The notes below the pieces were generated by a model that ran no database searches, had not been told where the DNA came from, and was given only the letters and a program-made list of their open reading frames with translations. Shown here piece by piece: positions 1 to 12,914 of a DNA stretch of 64,000 nt. The translations under genes were made by a program, and so were the position numbers. The first letter of the stretch is position 1, and the number at the start of each line of letters is the position of its first letter. This stretch comes from Lampris incognitus (Eukaryota > Chordata > Actinopteri > Lampriformes > Lampridae): NCBI RefSeq assembly GCF_029633865.1, contig NC_079224.1, positions 17,716,126 to 17,780,125 on the forward strand, read 5' to 3'.

Positions 1-1206
1 TGAAAAGCACATCAACATGCAGCCTCGATTATCTTTCGCCATAATGTATATTCAGTTCTGGTCTGCCATGTTACAGAGCTCTGTACAGTATAATTTCAGT
101 CAAATACTGTACCCTGGCATAGGAATGTTCCTGGAGGACGTCCACCGCGGTTGAACTGAGAAGTAATCAAACTGTTGATGGAGAGCTGCCATATTCCGCC
201 GGCTCACGGACGGTCGGCCGCCCTACACAGTGCCTGGTCTGTTTTTGTGGGCAGCTGATGGAAACGTGTCCAGAGGTCCCTGGCTGGGCAAGGCATGATG
301 CCCGGGCTTTCTGAGAAACCGCCTGGCTCGCTGCTCTTTATTTTCTGTCCTTCACTTCCTCTCCCAGGGGCTTCAGACACACGCTCTCTCCCTTCAGACT
401 TTTTGGCCCGCAGTCCGGCTCCCATTCAGGAAGTCACAGGGCCTCTGATGTGCCGCCAGAAAAGACTTTTCTCAGGCCAAACCTGCCTCTTTTCTCGTCT
501 GAATCGAAACACATGATCCTACTGACAGCCTTCTTTCCACTCCCCAACCTCAATTCATCTCGAGTCAGCACATCGGGGGCCATGTTTTAAATGGGGGCAC
601 ACCTCTCAACCATCTGGTCTGGGCAGACTTTCATTGTCTGACCAGGCCAGATGAATGTCTGTGGGTCAGACATTCATTTCATCTTTGTTTCCACCCCCAA
701 ACACTGGCGGTGTAAGTCACCCTCACGTTCCCTTTGAGTCGTTTTTTTTTTCCATCAACATTAGGAAGTGCCAAAGCATGTACTGTGTTTTAACAAGGCA
801 GTTTTAGTGCCGGCAGAAACGGTGGCTGTTAAGACGGGCGGCCCAACCTATTTTAATGGTCACTGAGAGTTTTGTGCGATTGGATCACATCCTCCTGGCA
901 GCGAGGTTGATTGTTGTTCGCTGAAGTCATGGTTGGCATAATCGCAGGATTACATAAGAATGCCTCGTTTTCCTTCACTGAAATCTACCCATGCTTGAAC
1001 TGTCAGCAAATGCTCTGAGACAGCCAGAGGATATGGTTAAAAACCACCATAATCAAAACCAGACCGGCAATTACTGCAGAGATAAGATAGACAGACGCAG
1101 TGACTCGGCTCAGCGTGCTGTGTCTTACTGTACGCTAGTTTCAAAATAGATGCCAGAGTTCAGTTTCCACTGTGTAAGTGGTCTGCGGCTCATCAGAAGA
1201 AGAAGA

Positions 1207-1403
1207 AGAAGAAGACGAAGAAGAAAGCCACTTTATTTTGTCATTGTGTTCTTACAATGAGTGTCTTCTGTGTTTAACCCATCCTGTTGTATAGGGGCAG
1301 TGGGCAGCTGCAGCGCCCGGGGAACAACTCCAGTTCCTCTTTCCATTGCCTTGCTCAGGGGCACAGGCAGGAGTATTAACCCTAACATGCATGTCTTTAA
1401 CTT
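1207..1403 (-). repeat. SINE B copy 1, truncated
   Basis: Only the body and 3' tail are present: the TTAACCCATCCTGTTGTATA box, the GCAGCTGCAGCGCCCGGGG segment and AACATGCATGTCTTT. The tRNA-like head is missing. A GAA-rich run at its left edge marks the tail side. Confidence 0.75.
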
Positions 1404-3522
1404 ACAATATATTGCTATTTTGGAGGTGTAGTGTCCCTGTGGTGTAGTGTTGTTATAGTCGAAATGTGTGCGAGGACTCATGAACTTGAGGGAGAGTATC
1501 ACGTTTGTTTTGCTGTTAGGGTTTATACCGTAATAATTAAATGTACCTTTGCCAGGCATAAAGCCTAAAATATTACGTCTGTTTCTGCGCAGTGACTTGC
1601 CAGTTTAAACGGAAGACAATGTCCGTGGCAAGCAGCCAGCAGGGTGTGTGTGTGTGTGTGTATGTGTGTGTGTGTGTCTGTGTGAGAGAGAGAGACGGTT
1701 TAATCTCCCCTCGAGTAGTCCACCTTAGTTTTGTAACCTCAGTGCATTGGCACATTGGGGTGGATTAAATCTTTGTTTTTCAAATAATTTATTGGAAAGG
1801 AGATTATATTGTATAGCGCCTGCTATATATCATCATTTTTATGTAACCTGGCTTGAATTTATGAAACATCCCGGGGGGGGGGGGCACAACTTGAGACAGG
1901 AATGGTGGAAAGTGTTTCCTGGGGGTGCATTCTGAGAGGAGTTTGTGTTGTCGTCCCACCGTCCAGGGCAGTAAGTTGCAGTGGCTTTTCCGCGAGGCTC
2001 CTAAGCAGCTCTTGTTAACGTCAGTCCGCTGTTTGATCCAAGCCCAGTTGGCTGCACCAAGCCTTGTGTCTGAGGTGAATGTGTGGTCTGGTCCCTGTTA
2101 TTGTTTCCAGGGTTCGTACAAGCCTGGAAAACATCTTTTGCGAAAAGAAAACAAGCTCTGTTGATGTTCATTCACAGCGGCCGGATCAAAGTTCTCAGTA
2201 GCACAGCGGCGTCCTGTTGGACTGGAAAACCTCCTCTGTGCCAGCTGGGGGTTTTGCAAGGGTCACCGTACATTGTGTAGCACACTAACAGTCCGACTCA
2301 TGAAGCGGACCTACAGCCGTGACACTGAACAGAGTATCCACATTTCCAACTCATAATCGTGACCGACCACGATAATGGAGGTTAAGTCCTCCTTGCAGCA
2401 CATTAGAGTATACTATAGCCCCTTTTTACTGTGCAGGCTTAATCACCAAGGGCTTAAGACAAAGAGCCATATTAGTCCAATATAGTTTTTTTTGGGTGAG
2501 TAATCTGTCCAATCTTATTACCCAAAGACTTTGCATTCATAGCCTGTATTTTTTTTCTGTTCTTGATTCAGGCAGGGGTTTTGCTGAGCCAAAAAGGAGA
2601 AAAGGGAGCTCTCACTTGCACTGCCTTTGCTTCACATTCGTGTAATGACCTGTGTTAACTGCTCCAGTTGTCCAGCGCCTCCAAAATCACAGAAACCTCC
2701 ACAGCAATTATCTATAGATAAGGAATACAGGTTGTGTGCTTAAGGCCGTGTGCATATACCAGCCAAACTGTTCCAGTTGACTAAGCGGCTGCAAAGATTA
2801 AGCATAACAAACAAAACACAAAAAAAAAGAGGACATCTTGTTTCATTTGCTTGTATGCTTTGGCCTCTGGCATGATGTTATTACAGCACTCTGTTAAACT
2901 AGGGAGGAAACTGGTGCACCATTAGAGCAAACAAGGGCACTGAAGACTCCCTGTGAACATTTTCCTTTGATTGTACTCCACAGATCCTCGCACAGCCAAA
3001 CCATCCATCTCTCCAGACTTGTCACTGGGGTAGTGTGCCTCAAGACTGACCATAAATCACATAATCCTGCCTGTCTGACCTTCAGGCAGAGGTCGACCCC
3101 CCCCCCACCGTTATGACCCTTCCACCCGCTCTTGTGGAGGCAGGGTTGCTGTCAGCTGGCCATTGTGCCGTTCTGTCAGACAAAGCATTTGTTTACCGCT
3201 CATACCCTGTGGCGGAGTTTGGCGTTCTGCTGTGCATTTCATGATTATTAGGGCCGTGACATACAGCAAAGAGGCTTAGCCGATAGTTACGGCCCTTTCT
3301 CGCCCCGGTCTGCTTCAGTGGTCTAGCTCCTACCCCATCTTCCTCGGCACACATTGTTCACTCCGCTTGTGTTGGTTTTTATCCCCGGGAGATGCTCAAG
3401 GACAGAGTCATCGTTTGTTAATCTGTCCTCATGCTCTATTATTTATTAGCCAACCTGCCACTCTGGGCACGGCCCATGCTGTCTACCAGCTGAAAAAAAT
3501 TGCTCAAAAGGGGAGGTGGCCA

Positions 3523-3972
3523 GGCGTCTGGGTAGTGTAGCCGTCTATTCCGTTGTCTACCAACATGGGGATCGCCGGTTCGAATCCCCATGTTACCTCT
3601 GGCTTGGTTGGGCGTCCCGACAGATACAATTGGCCGTATCTGTAGGTGGGAAGCCGGATGTGGGTGTGTGTCCTGGTCACTGCACTAGCGCCTCCTCTGG
3701 TTAGTCGGGGTGCCTGTTCAGGGGGGAGGGGGAACTGGGGGGAATAGCATGATCCTCCCATGTGCTTCGCTTCGTCCCCCTGGTGAAACACCTCACTGTC
3801 AGGTGAAAAGAAGCGGTTGGCGACTCCACATGTATCGGAGGAGGCATGTGGTAGTCTGCAGCCCTCCCCTGATCGGCAGAGGGGGTGGAGCAGAGATCAG
3901 GATGGCTCGGAAGAGTCGGATAATTGGCTGGATACAATTGGGGAGAAAAGGGGGAAGCAGTCCCACCCCCAA
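3523..3972 (+). repeat. SINE A copy 1 (tRNA-derived)
   Basis: The head has an A-box-like GGTAGTGTAGCCG and the B box GGTTCGAATCCC, followed by the family body (AGACACAATTGGCCGTGTCTG-like, CACTAGCGCCTCCTCTGG, CTGGTGAAACNCCTCACTGTC, GATACAATTGGGGAGAAAA). It is flanked by imperfect target-site duplications AAAAGGGGAGGTGGCCA (3506-3522) and AAAAGGGGAGGTAGCCA (3973-3989). Confidence 0.85.
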
Positions 3973-4941
3973 AAAAGGGGAGGTAGCCATGGGGGGGGGG
4001 GTCAAGCATCTTCAAGTTGCCTATATGCTGCAGCACCTACAACACGATAACACATCTCTCATCTCTCAAGAGTGGAGACACAGATACAGCTTAAAAAGCA
4101 AGGTGGCACATGGGTGGTGTGTACATACATTCCTCAGTTTATTGCCCCCCTTGGCTTTGCTGGGTAATAAAAGTCTGCAGCAGTTGTTGTTGATATCTTT
4201 GCTGAGCTATGCCCTCTGCTAAGACGTGTCACAGTTTTGTACTTCACCCTTTCATTTTTAGCACAACCGAATGTGGTCTGTTATTAAGTTTGGCCAAAAA
4301 GTGGGATTATGTCGTTAAGAGTGTGCTACCAAACACTTTCAAGGATACACGGGCATTTTGGAGTGGCATCGTGATATATATATCACAGCCGGGCTCTTTT
4401 CTCTTACCGGCGGCTGATTGTGGAGAAAATGGTCCATCAGAATGAGCCTGTTGAGTCATGCAGCAGAAATGGGAAATAAAAAAGCCAACTGTGATAATTT
4501 GGGACTTGCACAAAGTGCTTCTCAGAGCCAGCCCCTTATCCTCTTAACCAGCCCCGGTGCCTGATCTCGGAAAGTTTTCTGTGATCTTGCATAAACGCTG
4601 TGTGAGATTCAGCGGTGATCATTGACCAGCAGTGTGCACAGAGCTGTTGATGGATGGCCGTTATAGCTAGACAACACGTAGCACAGAGTGTCGCTCTGTG
4701 TTTTAACCACCGGGCATACGAGGACAGGCCATTAACGTTTTACACTCTGGATTTATCTCAGTCTTTAGGCACAGAGGCACTTGCCACAGTGTGTTTGTCA
4801 TGGGAGGTTTTCTATATAATCAATGACTTGGGAAAGCACAGGATGAAATATTGCTTCTTTAATATCCTGGTCAGTGGGGTAGGAGGACCTTCTAGATGTT
4901 TCGCGGTGGCTCTGCATTATATAAGAAAACCGAGGTTTGGG

Positions 4942-5365
4942 AGGCGTCCGGGTAGCGTAGCTGTCTACTCCGTTGCCTACCAACACGGGGATCGCCGGTT
5001 CGAATCCCCGTGTCACCTCCGGCTTGGTTGGGCGTCCCTACATACACAATTAGCCATGTCTGCGGGTGGGAAGCCGGGTGTGGGTATGTGTCCTGGTCAC
5101 TGCACTAGCGCCTCCTCTGGTCAGTCGGGGCGCCTGTTCGGGGGGGAATAGCATGATCCTCCCACGTGCTACATCCCCCTGGTGAAACTCCTCACTGTCA
5201 GGTGAAAAGAAGCGGCTGGCGACTCCACATGTATCGGAAGAGGCATGTGGTAGTCTGCAGCCCAGGGTGGAGCAGCGACAGGGACGGCTCGGAAAAGTGG
5301 GGTAATTGGCCGGATACAATTGGGGGGAAAAAGGCAGGGAAAAAAATCCAAAAAAAAAAAAAAAA
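4942..5365 (+). repeat. SINE A copy 2 with perfect 18-bp target-site duplication
   Basis: Full-length copy with the tRNA-like head and an A-rich 3' end. The flanking direct repeats AGAAAACCGAGGTTTGGG at 4924-4941 and 5366-5383 are identical, showing insertion by target-primed reverse transcription. Confidence 0.9.
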
Positions 5366-5864
5366 AGAAAACCGAGGTTTGGGCAAACATTTCTTGAATT
5401 TATTTATATTTTCCTGAAAGCTGACATTATGAGTTTATTCCATAAACTTAGACCTTGATTTGCCAAGGAGAGGGGCGTTTTTAGGGATTTGCCGTGGCAG
5501 CTCGGCATCATTGTGAAATCCCTTGATTTAGTGCTGCGCGGGCTGTATGTCGAGCCAAATTGATTAATAGTGTCATAGTTTGTTAGGGCAAAATCAAATC
5601 TTGTCAAGCGTACTCACTACCCACATGTTTGTTATAAAAGATTCAATATGGTGTCCATACAATTAGTCTTTTTTTAAACTCAAGTCACACAAGTGAGGGC
5701 AATTATTTGTTCTTTTTCCATGTTTTTTACAACTTGGCTATCTTTGGCTCAATAACATTTTTAGTTATTTAGTTGTAGTTTGTCACGGTTTTGTTTTTTT
5801 AATACTCCTTAAATTTCTGCCATGTCTCCTAACCAAGTGCTTTCCCCTGTGTCTTCCTTCCCAG

Positions 5865-8800
5865 ACGTAGACTCATCTCTCAGCGTTCCTCGTTGGAGAC
5901 TTTAGAGGACATTGAGGAGAACGCTCCTCTGCGCAGGTACTGTAACTACTACACAATGACCTCTCTCACAGTGACACGTTCCCCGTTGTGTCTCCAGCGA
6001 TACTTGCATGTCTGACAGGAGACTTTCACCGGGGAGTGTAAATCTATCCAGTTGGCACAGTTTCTTTGTTTTGCATTGCTGAAGGTTGTTTTTTTTGTGT
6101 ACTCTGGTCTGTATTCTAGATGTCGAACCCTATCGGGTTCACCCCGACCAAAGAGCTTCAAGAAGGTCCACTTCATAAAGAATATGAGGCAACATGATAT
6201 GCGCAATGGAAGGTATGAAGGCAAACAACACCATCCTTTAGTCAATACAAGCCCTCAGTGGGTAATGGCAGGCTGCCCTCCATCAATGAACTGCAGTTTG
6301 AGTGTCTCTCACATTACAAGCCAAATCCCGGGCAGGCGGGTCCAGCCCACTGCTAGCTTGTCATTCTGACTTGTAGGCAAAAATACAACCGGCCGTTGAT
6401 TCATTGACAGACTGGATGCTCATCGGTAGTCCTGTCCGTGTCTCTACAGTACACGTGATCTGGATACGTAGTCGCACGAAGATCTGATTATAACCTGGAT
6501 ATGATCGGCACAGGGGTGGCACCTCAAATCCGTCGAACGCACAAATCATACAACATGTCACATTATCTCATTTGAGCGATGCATGCGGCTCACACAGAGA
6601 TGAGATTTGTGAACGCGGATACATGTAGGCACGGTGGTGGGGGCTTGCTACATTTTATTTGTTTGTTCCTTCATTAAATTCTTTATTTATTCATCACTGC
6701 GTTAAATGTAACCAAGCCAAAGATGGTTGTGTGGTCCAGGACAGGATACGCAAGTGTTTGTGTACTCTGGCACTGTTGACCCATGTCTCTGATACTGCTA
6801 CATTTTTTGGACATGAAAGATAATTTGGTCGGCCTTTTACCCCTGGTGTTGTTCTGAGTCTAGCTTCAGGACAGAAAGGGAGTTACTACCTCCGGCTTGG
6901 GTGGGCATCCCTACAGACACCCACCCCCGTGTCTGTGGGTGGGAAGCCGGATGTGGGTATGTGTCCTGGTCGCTACGTTAGCGCCTCCTCTGGTCAGTTG
7001 GGGTGCCTGTTCAGGGGAGAGCGGGAACTGGGGGGGGGGGAATAGCGTGATCCTCCCACGCGCTACGTCCCCCTGGTGAAACTCCTCACTGTCAGGTGAA
7101 AAGAAGCGGCTGGCGACTCCACGTGTATCGGAGGAGACCTGGTAGTCTGCAGCCCTCCCCCGGATCAGCAGAGGGGCAACTGGGATGGCTCGGAAGAGTG
7201 GGGTAATTGGCTGGATACAACTGGGGAGATAAAAGGGGGAAAAATTCCAAAAGAAAAAAGAAAAAAAAAGAACAGAAATGGAGGAATAGGGTTTTGTTTT
7301 GTTTTTTGGGTCCAGACCCTCTTAGCGAGACGCCAATTTAAAGAGCTCATTATCTTGCGGGTATGGAGTGGCAAACGTGCGTGTCGTGCTCCAGTCACCC
7401 AGACTGGACCTTTTAAGCTGCTCTTTTGCCTAGATAATCAGTGTACCATTAATAAGTGCCATTCATTAAATGAAGTCATTGCATAAATCAAGTTTGCCTC
7501 TGATGCGTCCACTTCTGCCTGGTATTCGGCGCAAATGCTAACACGGTATCAAGGCGGGGTGGATTGTGGCACATTTAGATACGGCACAGTTGGCATGTGG
7601 CACCTCGGGTGTTGTTTGTACGTTGTTGCTTGTTTTAGTCGAGCTATAGGAGAATATGTCCGCATTTAAACAACATTAAGCGACGATGGATAATGGAAGT
7701 TATTTTGATTTTTGTTAAGACTGTAAATTTAACTATGAATTCCACTGTGAGATACGATGGAAAGGTTTTATTTTTCGTCGCCCGTTGAGCCCTCTGTGCT
7801 GTCGCCGTCTCGTTCGTCGGACACTCAGACTCAGCTAAACCTGCATTGAGTACAAGGCATTTCAGTTATTCTAAAATGATTGTGTAAGAGAAATGCATCA
7901 TTGCCCCCCCCCATCGCACACACATACACACACACACACACCACCCCCCAAAAACACTGACCACATGTTACATGTACTATTGTTCTCTGCAAACACCACA
8001 CACTCACACTGACACATCAGTTTTAATTCATTCTCCTCATCTGATTGTTTTCTGCACACAATTTCCAGCCCAAATCTAACTTGCAGGTCTTTTTTTTGTA
8101 GCTATTAATTAGCTTTAATTAATATGTTTTTGTTCTTATAGGATAGTCCTTATCAGTGGCAGAAGATCCTTCTATAGTGTATTTTCTGTGCTGCCCTATC
8201 GAGATTGTAGCCAAGCAGGGTACGTATCCAACAGCATGGCCAAACTTTATATTTTTACCTCCAGCCTGCGCTCCCTCCTTCCTTTTTTTTGTGTTTTCCA
8301 ATCCCTCTTATCTTTGTGGATGTACTCTCCTTTATTGGTGATACATTGGTGGGGGTGGATGCATTTTAACGCTAAAGTAAAAAAAAAAAAAGAGTCAAGT
8401 TTGCTGAATTGGGTTTTGCAGTACCCAGTTCCCTGACTGTGTATCCTGTGCAACCTTGTAGCCTCATGCTTTCAGCTTGTCTCTAGTTTGCATTTTGGCT
8501 CAGGTGGCTGCTGGCACTTCATCCTTTTTTCCTTTTTTTTTTTTAAGTTAACCCAGTTTTCTTTTTCTTTTTCTTTTTGTCCATTGCAACTATCGCTGGC
8601 TTTGCTCTTACCATGTAGGATTCACCCTTCTTGTAGTTCTTGCTGTTTACTAGCTGTAGCGACTACTTCAAGCTCGCCCGCCGCTCATCCATCCGTGTGC
8701 GACTGTCATGCACTGTGCAGCGGTTAAAGACTGTCAATGATCGGCCATCCCGGCTGACTGAAGTTTTGAGTTTGGGGTGAACACGGATGGGACAGTTTGT

Positions 8801-11800
8801 CATTAACCATTTTTTGTTTTGTTTATACCTTGCCTGGGTTTAGAGATTACATTCTAGAGATTGTGTCTCTTGGCCTCAGAAGTGAAAACGTCTTTGGTTT
8901 ATCTGTAGGGAACACTCGCTTGCTTTCTTAAAGCAACAGGAGGCTGGCGTCCAGGTAGCGTGGCAGTCTATTCCATTGCCTACCAACATGGGGATCGCCG
9001 GTTCGAATCTCCATGTTACCCCCGGCTTGGTTGGACATCCCTACAGACACAATTGGCTGTGTCTGCGGATGGGAAGCCAGATGAGGGTCTGTGTCCTGGT
9101 CACTGCGCTAGTGCCTCTGCTGGTCGGTCGGGGTGCCTGTTCGGGGGGGAGGGGGAACTGGGGGGAATAGCGTGATCCTCCCACGTGCTACATCCCCCTG
9201 GTGAAACTCCTCACTGTCAGATGAAAGAGGTGTCTGGCGACGCCACATGTATCAGAGGAGGAGACGTGGTAGTCTGCAGCCCTCCCCGGATCGGGAGAGG
9301 GGGTGGAGTAGTGACCGGGATGGCTCGGATGAGTGGGGTAATTGGCCAAGTACCATTGGGGAGAAAAATGGGGAATAAATCCCCCCCCCCAAAAAAAAGC
9401 AGCAGGAGGGTGCATGTTAGAAGAGAGTGGAGGAGCTCTCAGGGTCTCCACACTCCCACCTGGTCTGCTTTGGTCTGGCCTTGGCTCCGACACCCCCACC
9501 GCCACCACCCGTCACATGAAAGAGCGTGTTTTGGAGGAAGCAAAAGAGAACAGGGAGAGATAAACGGCAGAGAATACAATGGACAGTGTGAAAAGTACCA
9601 CACGAGGGTTGACTGAAAAGCATAAAATGTTCAATCCATTTGTGGGATTTCCTAAGCCAGCCAAACGGCACAGGGTCGTGGGTTAATGAACCCCCAGTGC
9701 TTTCCAATATGCACACGTTTGACTGCCCATTTCCACTAATTGACAGTTTATGCTCAGGCGCCTCTGTTGGCTTAGTCAAGTGTTGTGATTGCAAAACGAC
9801 ATTTTATTAAACAGTGGGCTCTGCTTCACTGTTTTGGGGTTTTTTTGGGGGGTTTTTTTTGGTTTTTTTTTTTCTTTTTTTGCAGCATCCAATTCCATTT
9901 CGGTGCCGCTGTTTATGACAAAGCTCTTTCCGTGTCATTTAGCCACGGCACTTATCTCCATCTTATTTCTCTCTGTCTTGCCCCAATTACACATATTGGC
10001 TCAGTGCAAGTGAGCAGTTCAATTATATTACTAATTAGCACAGGCCTCTTGAGCATCACTTCCCCCAGTTAAGAGAACCCTGAATGCTTTTAGACTGTAA
10101 CGTAACTTGCCACGGTCCAGTTTCAAAAATCCCACTTTTATTTAGACTGTAACGTAACTTGCCACGGTCCAGTTTCAAAAATCCCACTTTTTTTAAGACT
10201 GTAAAGTAACTTGCCACGGTCCAGTTTCAAAAATCCCACTTTTTTTTAGACTGTAAAGTAACTTGCCACGGTCCAGTTTCAAAAATCCCACTTTTTTAGA
10301 CTGTAAAGTAACTTGCCACGGTCCAGTTTCAAGAATCCCACATTTTCAGCCTCTTCTCATTGTGTTATTTCAATGCACCAAGCCAATAACAGTAAGCTGT
10401 CCGCAAATACGGCAGTGTATTTATCGGCCCGATGCTTCATTTTGCCTGGGCCTGGGAGCACTTAACTGGAATTATAACACCACTAACGCTGAAATGTGTG
10501 AGGTCAGCCATTGTTTATCCCGCATGTCAATCAGCAAGCCCTGCTTTTCCCCAATGATTTCCTTCATTCTCTGTCTTGGTTTTCTTCTCAACAGGCTGAA
10601 ATGCAACATTTGTCTTTTGAAATTTCCTGGCTTGCATTAAAGAAAATCTTCCCGGAAAGTTTTTTTTTGTCTTGCTATGTTTTCCTCGTCTATCTCCTCT
10701 CCGCCTGCTCTCTGAGTCGTCTACTGCCCGGGGATTTCCGTATTTATAATGAATCAGTCAGTGTTGTATCCTGAAGCGCCTGTCTGCCAGATAGCACTGT
10801 TTTCATTACAGCGGATTGGTCCCCTATGGCATCACTGCACAAGGAAAGTTATCTCACCTTTTGGGAACGAACAATGGAAAACAATACCTGAACGCAATGG
10901 ATTCCTATGCCTTTTCTGTTGGGAACTGCATTCAGATATCCAAATTCGGGTGTTTGTGAAAATAACAGGTGGAAAAACCGTTATCACTGTTACAATGACA
11001 TGGCTCTTGGAGGGTGAATACCTTTTGAGTGGAGTTGTGTCATGACTTCAGCATGAAAACTGGATAACAAGCAGAACATGTTGCTTCCCTTTCAGAACAT
11101 GAGAAAAATAGGGTGGCTGAAACCAGCAGGAGTCATTGCAATATAACTTTGTTACAACAATAGTGCATTCTGCCTGTTGCAACGGATGCTTCAGATTCCT
11201 ACTACTGCATTCCACCAGTCATTTGATATAGCAGGTCATGTAATTTGAACCAAACTATGGGCCATGTAGCCTCTAGCATGATCTCCATTCTGAACCAGGT
11301 TTCTACTGATGGTCATCCAAAATGAACCATAGTGGGCATCCAGGTAGCGTAGCAGTCTATTCTGTTGCCTACCAACATGAGGCTCGCCGGTTCGAATCCG
11401 CGTGTTACCTCCGGCTTAGTCGGGCGTTCCCTACAGACACAATTGGCCGTGTCTGCGGATGGGAACCTGGATGTGTCCTGGTCGCTGCACTAGCGCCTCC
11501 TCTGGGCAGACGGGGTGCCTGTTCGGGGGGGGAGGGACTGGGGGGAGTGGTGTGATCCTCCCACGTGCTATGTCCCCCTGGTGAAACTCCTCACTGTCAG
11601 GTGAAAAGAAGCGGCTGGCGACTCCACATGTATCGGAGGAGGCATTTTGTAGTCTGCAGCCCTCCCTGGATCGGCGGGGGGGGGGGCAACTTGGAAGAGT
11701 GGGGTAATTGGCTGGATACAATTGGGGAGAAAAAGGAGGGGGGAGAATCATAGTCAAGTAGTTGTTGCAGTCAGTGCGGTTTTATCATAAGCCCTTATCC

Positions 11801-12819
11801 CAACGTGAAAGGGTTCTGGTTCAACATAAGCCAGGGTTTTTCAAGGATACTCAGTTGATAAGAGTCGGCCAGTGAAACAGCCCTACGTCTTTCATTCAGC
11901 ATGTGATAGCCTAAAGTTTGTGTTCTCACCAACAACATGGACTACAACAGTCGGTTTTTGGCCGGTGCAGACTGTTCTCGGTCAAGGGCTTTCCACTGTT
12001 TGCTCCAAAGACACGCTTCTAATTCAGCTCTCGGCTCACCTCTCGCAAATCTCCCACCGCTGTATGGCATTTCGAGTATTGGTGATGCAATATCCGAGCT
12101 GCAAGACACTGCTGCTCTGATGAAACCGCAGCCCCCTCCTGCCCCCTTTCTCCCTAGGGTGCGTTTGATTTCTAACAGCTGTAAAACACACCCAAAGAGA
12201 CGAGCAATCGCTGAATCTCGGCCAGCTGGTGGGCACAGATCGATAGCGGGCTTATCTGATGGTCGAGCAGAGAAGTGGAGGCGGGCTGGGACAGGCCTCA
12301 GCACAAGGGTTGATGTGAGAGGGGGATGGGAGATGGGGGATGGGGGGGGGGCTTCAGGGCGTGGTGTGTTGTGTGAGAGCTGTAAAGGTCTTGTGCTCGG
12401 CAGGGATGTGAAGCTGGATGGCGGGCGTCAGCGGCATCCCTCGGGCGGTGTCAGTGCCAAGGAGATGGTGATTGGGCTGGAGGGAGTGGAGCTTGGAGCT
12501 GATGGAAAGGTGAGACGTTGTCAAAGGTGTGGAGGGGAAGAAAGACAAAATATCTTCAACATTAAACACACACACACTGAGCAGTGCACATAAACATTCT
12601 TTTAAGAGGGTTTGTATGGTCACAATCAGTAACTTTGAAAATCCAATTTCCAGGCTCTGGAAAAGTAGTGGGAAATTATAATTTTCTAGAAAAATTTGTG
12701 GAAAAAAAAATAGAAATCTGACTCAAGTGGCATCAACTCTGTTAAAGATTGAATGACTAATCAAAATAATAAAAGGTAAAAACAGGTGGAGTCATTGTAG
12801 CAGAGTTTTAAAATGTCCG

Positions 12820-12914
<95 letters not shown>

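Larger units (their letters stand above)
1..5864. other. cables1 intron 1 (part), no gene seen
   Basis: This stretch precedes the first cables1 exon in the window and no frame in it resembles a known protein. It holds a truncated SINE B (1207-1403), a TG/GA microsatellite (1643-1695) and two SINE A copies (3523-3972 and 4942-5365). The rest, notably 1-1200 and 1950-3500, looks like unique intron sequence. Confidence 0.6.
9410..12403. other. cables1 intron sequence without genes
   Basis: Apart from the minisatellite (10088-10346) and SINE A copy 5 (11334-11744) I see no repeat or coding signal here. The open frame reaching 12593 is real only where it coincides with the exon at 12404-12509. 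Confidence 0.6.

Noticed and set aside
1188..1200. CTGATGAG on the minus strand near 1190
   Set aside because: No GAAA box or pairable helices follow.
3540..3600. Possible tRNA gene (B box GGTTCGAATCCC and paired arms)
   Set aside because: The same sequence heads all full-length SINE A copies, the acceptor arm does not close and a long non-tRNA body follows.
3710..4222. Open frame of 170 codons on the plus strand
   Set aside because: Most of it is SINE A sequence; the same peptide phrases recur in every SINE A copy.
11937..12593. Open frame of 218 codons on the plus strand
   Set aside because: Only 12404-12509 is coding (cables1 exon), supported by splice sites and conservation; the rest is intron that happens to be open.
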